From Chloroflexota bacterium (GTDB lineage: Bacteria; Chloroflexota; Anaerolineae; Promineifilales; Promineifilaceae): 55,890 bases of DNA. Made by a program: the position numbers and the translations under genes. The notes beneath the pieces are model-generated. The model made no database searches and was not told where the DNA came from. It worked only from the letters and a program-made list of their open reading frames with translations. Shown here in pieces: positions 49,722-55,890 of this stretch (the first letter of the stretch is position 1; the number at the start of each line of letters is the position of its first letter). The stretch lies in contig JAJRYT010000132.1 of the NCBI GenBank assembly GCA_024275635.1, positions 1 to 55,890 on the forward strand. Reading direction: 5' to 3'.

Positions 49722-52175
49722 ATGATTCCCCAACAACGATATAAAATGTGGCAGCCTTTCCTCCTCATTATAATTGGCCTATCTGCCGCCATCTGGATTT
49801 TGGCGCAGCCAATCAGGGCGGCGACAAAGCCCCTCGGTTCCACCCCAACAAGTACTTCAGCGAGCCCCGATACCTGGTATGGCCTCTACACCGACGCTGC
49901 CAGCTACACCCCCGGCGATACCATCAACATCTACGCTTCCGCGCCCGACCAGGCGACCGTCTACCGGCTGGTACGGCTGGACAGTGACTGGATTGAAATC
50001 ACCCGCACCAACTCGATCACCGTTGGCCCGCAGACGGCCAAAGTCGGCTCGTTCATCGAATTTCCCGCCCTCACCCTTTCCGGGCGAACTGCATTCACCC
50101 TGGAAGGATGGTTTCATCCCACGCTGCTCGGCGGCGATTTGACGGTTGTGGCCGGGCAGATCGGCCTGATCAAATCTGCAGCGGGCATCGTCGTCCGTGC
50201 CAGCGGACAACTGGCCGGGTACGTGAGCGACACCGCTCTCATGGACTTGAATAAATTGGCGACAGCCCCCTCGCCGGCCGATTTCCAGAGCTGGCTCGAT
50301 AACTGGCATCACCTGGCGCTCACCTATGACGGCGCGCAGGTGAAGGTGTACATTGACGGCGTGCTGGCCGCCCAGCGGACGCAGACCGGCGCGGTGGCGC
50401 TGGTGAATGCGCCGTTCCGGCTGGGGGCGCGGGCCAATGCGCCGGGCGATCTCACGGGGGTGATTGACGGCCGTCTCGATTCCTGGGCATTATGGCCAAC
50501 GGCTCTAACCCAATCCCAGATTGAGACCCGCCGCCAGCGCGGCTTAACCGAAGCCGATCCCATCCCCAATAACCTCAACAACGTAGACCTTTACGTTGGT
50601 TTTGAAGACGCTTATCCGGCCGTCACCAACGCCTCGCACAATAGCTACACCGCCACCGTCGTCAATCACGGCAATCCGGGCGTATCCGGCGTCCTAACCG
50701 ACACCGGACGCGCTTTCCGCCTCAACCACGACCAGGTAGTAGATGCGGGCTGGTCAGTGACGGCCCAACTGGTCATCCCGCCGGGAACGGATTCGGGCAT
50801 GTACGCCATTCAAGCCCTCACCGCCCCCTTCACGGCCACGCAAACCGGCGACCGGCTCTCTGTACGCGCCTTCGCCATCCGGCCAGCGGCCGGCGCACCG
50901 AAAGCGCCCATCGCCGTGGTGCTGCCGACCAACACCTGGCTGGCCTACAACCATTGGCCGGCTACCTATGACACCTATTTGGCCGGGAACGGCATCACAG
51001 ATCGTCGCCGCTATCCGGGCGGCCCAAATAAAGGAGGCGGGAACAACTCCGCTTATGGCAAAATGGGCGATGCGGCGTCGTTGGCCTATTATCACGGGTT
51101 ATAGCGTCCGTCCAAAGAAATGATCCCCATTGCCACCGTGTTTGACCCGCAAGGTTCTATCGTGCGCGCACCCGGCTCGATGTACCTGGTGCAATGGTTG
51201 GACGCGCAGGGGTTTGATTATGACGTGTACAGCGACGAAGACCTCGACGCCGGCGCAATCCTGGCATCAGATTACCGCGTCTTGATGCCCAACGCGCACC
51301 ATGAGTACTGGTCGGATGGGATGTTCGACGCGCTCACCCAATTCCTGGATGATGGCGGCAGCGTGGTAGCACCGGCAGGGAACATGTTCAGTTGGCGGGT
51401 TGTGTATGGCAGTAATCAGTTGATAGAGGTGCGGAAATACCGCCGGACGCTGATTGTGGGCACAGTTGATATGTTTAGCGGCATTGACGGTAGTTTTATG
51501 GGTACTTGGAGTGGAGCGGCCATTTGTGGTAGTGGACGTGATTATTATGGCGAGCAAGATTACCAGGCTTTAGGGGTATCGGCTCACCTCATTCGCCCAT
51601 GTGACAATCAGCCATTTTGTTACGGTCAATGGCAAGCGCAGAATTCCGATCATTGGCTCTGGCAGGGGAGCGGGTTGAGCAATGATGATCTCTTTGGCGT
51701 GGGGCGTCCAACCTCGTTCGTCACCCCAACCTATGCTGTGGGGCACGAGGCGGACACCTGGGTCGAAGGGATGCCCATTCCGGGACTGGCAGCCGGGCAG
51801 CAGCCAGTGATCCTGGCCGAAGGCGCCAATTTTGACCCGGAGGGCGCAGGAGATACCGGAGACGTTAATAATCTCCTGAGTAACGTTGGCATCACCCCAA
51901 CTGTGCCGACTTGTGATGAATATACCACGTCAGTCATTGGCACTGAACCGTACACGGGGGGATCTGATACGCCCCCTACCAAAGCCGGCACCATTCTCTA
52001 TTTCTCGCATACCGGCGGCGGTCATGTGTTGGTGATCGGGGCCAGCGCGACGCCCTGGGCGCTGGCAAGCGACGCCAAATTATCAGGTCTGCTGCGGCGG
52101 TCGCTAGACTGTTTTGCTTATGACCAGGGGTGTGGGTATAGTCTTTTCCTTCCCACAGTTATTGCAGAGCCTTAG
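49722..52175 (+). CDS. LamG-type and N,N-dimethylformamidase-like secreted protein interrupted by an in-frame TAG
   Basis: Two pieces lie in the same frame: 49722-51104 and 51105-52175, split only by the TAG at codon 461. The N-terminus has one hydrophobic segment (FLLIIIGLSAAIWILA), then a beta region and a LamG/concanavalin-type domain (about 125-280; FTLEGWFHPTLLGGDLTVVAGQ, HHLALTYDGAQVKVYIDGVLA). The C-terminal part (RPSKEMIPIATVFDPQGSIV, YRVLMPNAHHEYWSDGMFDA and FLDDGGSVVAPAGNMFSWRV) resembles the large-subunit catalytic domain of DMFase-like proteins. Homology is continuous across the stop. A TGG-to-TAG change or an assembly error is likely. The combined product would be 817 residues and secreted. 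Confidence 0.75.
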
Positions 52176-52181
52176 AGGCAA

Positions 52182-52214
52182 AACCTCCCGGAGGTTTTGA
52201 ACCTCCGGGAGGTT
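52182..52214. repeat. Bipartite palindrome AACCTCCCGGAGGTT-TTG-AACCTCCGGGAGGTT
   Basis: Two 15-bp units, each nearly palindromic and inverse to the other, are separated by three bases. The element follows the DMFase-like gene and could act as a hairpin. Related partial copies lie at 26799-26817 and 209-223. Confidence 0.85.
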
Positions 52215-52249
52215 GAATAATCCAACCTATAACCATATGGAGGGTTGCT

Positions 52250-54166
52250 ATGTTTGTTAGAAAAATAGCGAGTATTGTTTTTTTGACGTTACTGATTGTG
52301 CTGTTGGCGGCTTGCAGCGGCGGGGACGCGGAGGCGACGGCCGTCTTTCCCACCGCCGCGCCCCAACCGACCAGCACAGTCACGGCCGTGCCGCCCACCG
52401 ACACGCCTATTCCCCCCACCGATACCCCCGTCCCGCCGACGCCCACACCGCCCCTCACCCCGGACATCACCGCCAACTTTGAAACCTTCAGCGATGAAGC
52501 GGAGCGGGTGACGTTCCAATATCCGTCCGATTGGAAACTGGACGCCGAGGAACAACCCAATGACGCCTTCGTCTTCATTCTTACTTCTGGTGAAGACGTG
52601 TTCGATTTGCTAGGCGCGGACGATTTCAGCCAGCCATTGGGCTTTGCCCTTGGTGAAATTCGGTGGACGGCCCGCTTTGATTCAGATGATCCCAGCCTTA
52701 TTTTAGCCGATTGGGTGGAGGGATCGGGATTGGATATGTCGCCGACCGGCGAGGTTTCCCTTTGGCAGCAGGATGGCGTCAACTTTGCCAGCCAGGAATT
52801 TGAGGTGATAAATGCTGACGGCGATGCATTGCTGCTGATATCGGCTGTGATCGTGAACGGCGGCCGGTACGGGACATTTGCCTATGGCGTAACGGCCGTT
52901 GGCGCTGACGAATACGCCGAATTGGCCCAGGCGATTTTCGATTCCACAATCGTCCATTACCCCGATCCGACGGCCGAACCGTCCGGCCAAACGGTCGACC
53001 CTTTGCCCGCCCGCGCCCCTCAGTTTGAGGGAGAAATGGCCATCATTGTCAAGGCGTTTGACCAGTATAACCTGGCGGCGCTGAACATGGTCACCGGTCA
53101 GATGGGGCCAGTGGTGGCGGAAGATGCCGTGCAGCCTGCCTGGCGGCCCGGATTCGACGATATCAGCTATTCCCGCTGTGCCGGGGACGTCTGCGCCATC
53201 CACATAACAAACCGCGACGGGGCGCTGGTGTCGGATGAGGGGGTTCGTTTTCAATATGGCAACTGGTCGCCAGACGGCCGTCTTCTAGCCGTCACTGCCG
53301 ATCCCGATGGGGTGATGGATATTTATACGTATGATTTTAGCGTAGAGCCGCCGGCATTGACCCGGCTCACTGCCGATACGGGCAACAACGCCGATCCGGT
53401 TTGGTCAGACCGGGGTAATTTCATCCTCTTCGCTTCGGATCGGGATGGGGATTATGAAATTTATCTGATGGGGGCAGACGGCTCGAATCAGGTTCCCGTC
53501 ACCCAAAATGATGTGCTGGATTTTGCCCCCGCCCTGTCGCCGAACAGCAACGAGGTGGCTTATGTGTCGGATGTGAATGGCAAGCTGGGTATTTTTGTCT
53601 TTGATTTCGCTACCCGTGAAACCCGGCAGTTGACGGATAACGCCCAATCTAATTTCTCGCCGACCTGGTCGCCGGACGGCCGTACCATCGCCTACCTCAC
53701 CCTGGAGGACGAAGACGTATACCAGCTCAACATCATCCCCGCCGATGGCAGCGGCCCGGCCATTCCGTACCCCCAACTGCCCCCCGGCCCCTTCTTTGAA
53801 ATCGCCTGGCGGCCAGTGGCGCAGGAGTTTGCCGTAGAAGTAGTGGCGGTGGATTTTGAAGACCCGGCCAACGTATTGCAAGCCGTGTTTGATTCGGCGC
53901 GATTGGGCGATTACAGCCAATTGGCCGGGCTGTGCGACCCGCAGGGGGAAAATGACGACGACACGGCCGCTATCTGCGAAATCACGACCGGCCACGAGTA
54001 TGAGGCTTCCTTTAAGGAATGGTTCGCCAAAGGCCAGATCACCGGCGCGGCGGCGATTGACGGCGACCGCGCCGAAATCCCCTTTACCTTCGGCCCAGAA
54101 GGGGACAAGGAAGAGATGATGACGCTGATTCAGCGGAACGGCCGTTGGTATTTGCTAGAGTTTTAA
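52250..54166 (+). CDS. Surface lipoprotein with TolB-like PD40 beta-propeller
   Basis: The protein has 638 residues. A lipoprotein signal (ASIVFLTLLIVLLAAC) and a PT-rich linker (PPTDTPIPPTDTPVPPTPTPP) precede a globular domain (about 70-240; FQYPSDWKLDAEE, a region seen in PsbP/photosystem-like or surface lipoproteins). From about 255 to 530 there are at least four propeller blades with PD40 motifs: NWSPDGRLLAVTADPDGVMDIYTYD, PVWSDRGNFILFASDRDGDYEIYLM, FAPALSPNSNEVAYVSDVNGKLGIFVFD and FSPTWSPDGRTIAYLTLED. An extra C-terminal domain ends at WYLLEF. It lies outside the membrane and probably binds a partner; the function is unknown. Confidence 0.85.
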   Translation: MFVRKIASIVFLTLLIVLLAACSGGDAEATAVFPTAAPQPTSTVTAVPPTDTPIPPTDTPVPPTPTPPLTPDITANFETFSDEAERVTFQYPSDWKLDAEEQPNDAFVFILTSGEDVFDLLGADDFSQPLGFALGEIRWTARFDSDDPSLILADWVEGSGLDMSPTGEVSLWQQDGVNFASQEFEVINADGDALLLISAVIVNGGRYGTFAYGVTAVGADEYAELAQAIFDSTIVHYPDPTAEPSGQTVDPLPARAPQFEGEMAIIVKAFDQYNLAALNMVTGQMGPVVAEDAVQPAWRPGFDDISYSRCAGDVCAIHITNRDGALVSDEGVRFQYGNWSPDGRLLAVTADPDGVMDIYTYDFSVEPPALTRLTADTGNNADPVWSDRGNFILFASDRDGDYEIYLMGADGSNQVPVTQNDVLDFAPALSPNSNEVAYVSDVNGKLGIFVFDFATRETRQLTDNAQSNFSPTWSPDGRTIAYLTLEDEDVYQLNIIPADGSGPAIPYPQLPPGPFFEIAWRPVAQEFAVEVVAVDFEDPANVLQAVFDSARLGDYSQLAGLCDPQGENDDDTAAICEITTGHEYEASFKEWFAKGQITGAAAIDGDRAEIPFTFGPEGDKEEMMTLIQRNGRWYLLEF

Positions 54167-54233
54167 TTATGGTTCTTCAGGAATTTGCGGGGTTGTATAT
54201 TGCATATTGCGTACTACGTATCCAGAGAGACCT

Positions 54234-54265
54234 TACGCAACACGCAACACGCAATACGCAATACG
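54234..54265. repeat. Tandem ACGCAACACGCAA-type repeat
   Basis: Units ACGCAAC and ACGCAAT repeat four times after the propeller lipoprotein gene, following an inverted GCATATTGCGTAC string. It is non-coding. Confidence 0.6.
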
Positions 54266-54361
54266 GCCGAATCCCGCGGAATCCCAAAGAGCCTTTTAAT
54301 TATTAGGCGATTAGTTTAATCTGGTAGATTGAACCAATCTGATCGCAATAGGAGGTAACAA

Positions 54362-54880
54362 ATGAACACGTTTAATTTTACCGAATTAGAACCCGGTGAA
54401 GAAATTCTCTTTGGCCCTATCACCCGCACCAAAACCACAACCGTTTCGGCTACCGGGCCGGGGCAGCGGATTGGCCCGCCCCGGCCGCAGCAGGCCAGCA
54501 TCTCCCGCTCCAGCGGGCAGACCATCGGCGTCACCAACCGGCGCGTCATCGTCGAAGACCTGCAATCCGGCGACAAGACCCGCATCATCCCCAACGACAA
54601 GGTGAGCCGTGTTTTTGTGCGCCGCAAGACGAAGAATAATCTGACGACGCTGACGCTGAAGCGAGTGCAAACGGCTAATGGGCAAACGCATAAGCTCGAT
54701 CTGGCGGGCATCCCCGGCCACCGGGAGAAGCTGCTCCAGGAGACCTTCCCCAATGCCGAAATCAGCGTGGAGAAAGGGTTTGTCGGCTCAAAGGGCTGCC
54801 TGATCGTCCTGGCGATTTTGCTTTTCCTGGCCTGCGGCCTGCCGGTGATCGGGTTTATTGTGGGCAATTTGCTCAGGTAA
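54362..54880 (+). CDS. Hypothetical protein with a C-terminal membrane anchor
   Basis: The protein has 172 residues. The ATG has AGGAGG 8 bases upstream. The N-terminal part (LEPGEEILFGPITRTKTTTVSATG) and the central strands (TIGVTNRRVIVEDLQSGDKTRIIPNDKVSRVFVRRK) look like a PH-like (bPH) beta barrel, in which a T-N-x-R-(V/L) motif is common. A hydrophobic helix at the end (CLIVLAILLFLACGLPVIGFIVGNLL) anchors it in the membrane. The function is unknown. It lies between two lipoprotein genes. Confidence 0.68.
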   Translation: MNTFNFTELEPGEEILFGPITRTKTTTVSATGPGQRIGPPRPQQASISRSSGQTIGVTNRRVIVEDLQSGDKTRIIPNDKVSRVFVRRKTKNNLTTLTLKRVQTANGQTHKLDLAGIPGHREKLLQETFPNAEISVEKGFVGSKGCLIVLAILLFLACGLPVIGFIVGNLLR

Positions 54881-54888
54881 GGGGAACC

Positions 54889-55816
54889 ATGCCCACAAGA
54901 GCTTTTGGGCCAAGGCGGCGCATTGGCTATTTGGCCTAATGCTGGATCATTTTACTGCTGTTGGTTTTGGGCGGCTGCGCGCCGGCGGTAGAACTGCCAG
55001 CAGCGACGCCAACCCAGACATTGCCTTCACTCGCTCACACCGCCTCCTGCTTCACCGACAATTATGCCAACGCTGGCAGCAACGGCCGTTTCCCCCACCT
55101 TTGCCTCGCTGCCCACCGTCACGCTCGCCTCCACGCCAACATTGGAACCAACGGCCACGCCCACACCGCCGCCGCCGGTTGCCGTCGCTTTTAACGGCGC
55201 GCGTTTTCTGCTGGACGGCCGTCTGGCCGACCAAATTTACCCAACGGTAGAAACCTGGGGCGAGATGACCTACACCGTCATCAAATTTGCGCCGGAAGGG
55301 GTGTGCCGGGAGGTGGGCTGCATTGAAGTGTATGACGTGGCCGCTTACGAAGCGGCCCACTCCGATTTGCCGCTGCCGCCGCTGGGCGCGGCCGTCATTT
55401 TGAAAACACAGGAACAACAAGTGGCCTTTCAAAATGGCAGCGGTTCGCGCGCGCTGCGCATGGTCGGGCAGATGGGGTACTTTGCCAACAACGAGGCGCT
55501 GTTATATGAGTACAGAGGGTTCACGGAAGACGGCCGTTTCTACATCCTCGTCACCATCCCCCTGGACGCGCCCATCCTGTTCAGCGGGTATGAACCCGAC
55601 CAAAACACAAACCCCAACGCCATCCCCCTGCCCGCCCCGCTACCTGACGATTTCGCCGCCAGAAACCAGATGATGCTGGCTTATAATCAAGAAGCAGAGC
55701 AGCAGTTAGACTTGCTGCCAGCCGCCGATTTTATTCCCGGTCTCGACCTGTTGGATGCACTGGTCGCCTCCCTGCATATCGAACCACCACTTAATAACGA
55801 GGAAAACACACCATGA
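54889..55816 (+). pseudogene. Lipoprotein gene with an in-frame stop and a frameshift
   Basis: From the ATG at 54889 (MPTRAFGPRRRIGYLA) the frame meets a TAA at 54937, yet the same frame then gives a perfect lipoprotein signal (CWIILLLLVLGGC) and a PT-rich spacer. The frame shifts near 55025, after which the main body (55064-55816) is intact: VAVAFNGARFLLDGRLADQIYPTVETWGEMTYTVIKFAPEGVCREVGCIEVYDV and GQMGYFANNEALLYEYRGFTEDGRFYILVTIPLD. The body (about 250 residues) would be translated only from an internal start. The gene is probably inactive or has sequence errors. Its end overlaps the next lipoprotein gene by four bases. Confidence 0.65.
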
Positions 55817-55890
55817 AACAAATACGTATCTTGATTGGCCTATTCATTTTGGGGTTGCTGCTGGCCGCGTGCGGCGGCGATGTTGGCAGC
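55813..55890 (+). CDS. Start of a lipoprotein gene (partial, cut by the window edge)
   Basis: The ATG overlaps the TGA of the previous gene (ATGA). The first 26 codons encode a lipoprotein signal (MKQIRILIGLFILGLLLAAC, then GGDVGS). The rest lies outside the window. It is the last member of the lipoprotein group that starts at 52250. Confidence 0.75.
   Translation, partial: MKQIRILIGLFILGLLLAACGGDVGS

Larger units (their letters stand above)
616..55537. repeat. Highly iterated palindrome ACGGCCGT (extended AACGGCCGTT) across the whole window
   Basis: By eye I counted about 85 copies of ACGGCCGT, about one per 650 bp, against roughly one expected from base composition. Longer 14-bp forms GAAACGGCCGTTTC occur at 875-888, 20251-20264, 24680-24693 and 26614-26627. 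Copies lie between genes (17072, about 31558, 37855, 37925) and within genes in all three frames, where they encode TAV, NGR or KRP. No single gene explains the distribution. Confidence 0.85.

Noticed and set aside
10917..52175. Stop-codon recoding (TAG as sense codon, for example pyrrolysine)
   Set aside because: TAG normally ends nuoI, recA, moeA, rlmI and the hybrid kinase gene at the expected protein ends, and no suppressor tRNA or pylS-like gene is visible.
1..55890. tRNA, rRNA, integrated phage or IS element
   Set aside because: I looked for T-loop and acceptor patterns, rRNA motifs, transposase and integrase signatures and found none by eye. A tRNAscan or profile search would settle this.

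Overview
The window looks like a chromosomal segment of a member of the Chloroflexota, most likely an Anaerolineae-type lineage. This is inferred from gene content and was not tested by a search. Supporting features are an IscX-like gene directly upstream of nuoB, a nuoC-nuoD fusion, a BTAD/NB-ARC/TPR giant regulator, many TPT-rich lipoproteins, DUF3179 and DUF1997 proteins, a Gram-positive-type LexA box upstream of recA, and many short palindromic intergenic repeats. I saw no rRNA, tRNA, CRISPR array, transposase or phage gene.

Layout. 1-7.5 kb: a lipoprotein, rlmI-mogA, a PHP-type protein coupled to a response regulator, small membrane proteins and OsmC. 7.5-12 kb: alpha-glucan phosphorylase, an ATP-grasp protein and a tRNA-queuosine mannosyltransferase homologue. 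12.2-17 kb: a respiratory block of IscX-nuoB-nuoCD-nuoI followed by an Mrp/Ind1-type Fe-S ATPase. 17-24 kb: PSP1, HD hydrolase, moeA, an S1-domain protein, recA and murJ. 24-31 kb: GT-C mannosyltransferase, DUF3179, a GH13 glucosidase, then a decayed patch (LuxR/MalT pseudogene joined to a PEP-synthase scrap) full of MITE-like repeats. 31-36.4 kb: DUF1997, a class II aldolase, proB-proA and an HD protein. 36.4-44 kb: a cysteine-rich PAS kinase, a large hybrid kinase, a broken APH-type kinase and a UMF1-type MFS transporter. 44-55.9 kb: an EAD1-like pentapeptide protein, AMMECR1, a BTAD regulator divergent from a small operon (secreted protein, MbtH-like, small ORF, LamG/DMFase-like enzyme), then surface lipoproteins.

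The most striking signal belongs to no single gene. The palindrome ACGGCCGT, often extended to AACGGCCGTT or GAAACGGCCGTTTC, occurs about 85 times by eye count, roughly once per 650 bp, where about one copy is expected from composition. It lies in all reading frames and between genes, so it behaves like a highly iterated palindrome (compare HIP1 of cyanobacteria) and leaves TAV, NGR and KRP signatures in the proteins.

The second theme is small non-coding palindromic elements landing in or at the 3' ends of genes, where they supply stop codons, C-terminal tails, in-frame insertions or frameshifts. The third is a high density of broken reading frames (nuoD, the queuosine mannosyltransferase, LuxR, APH, MbtH, the DMFase-like gene, a lipoprotein). 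Because nuoD is included, some of these may be assembly errors.
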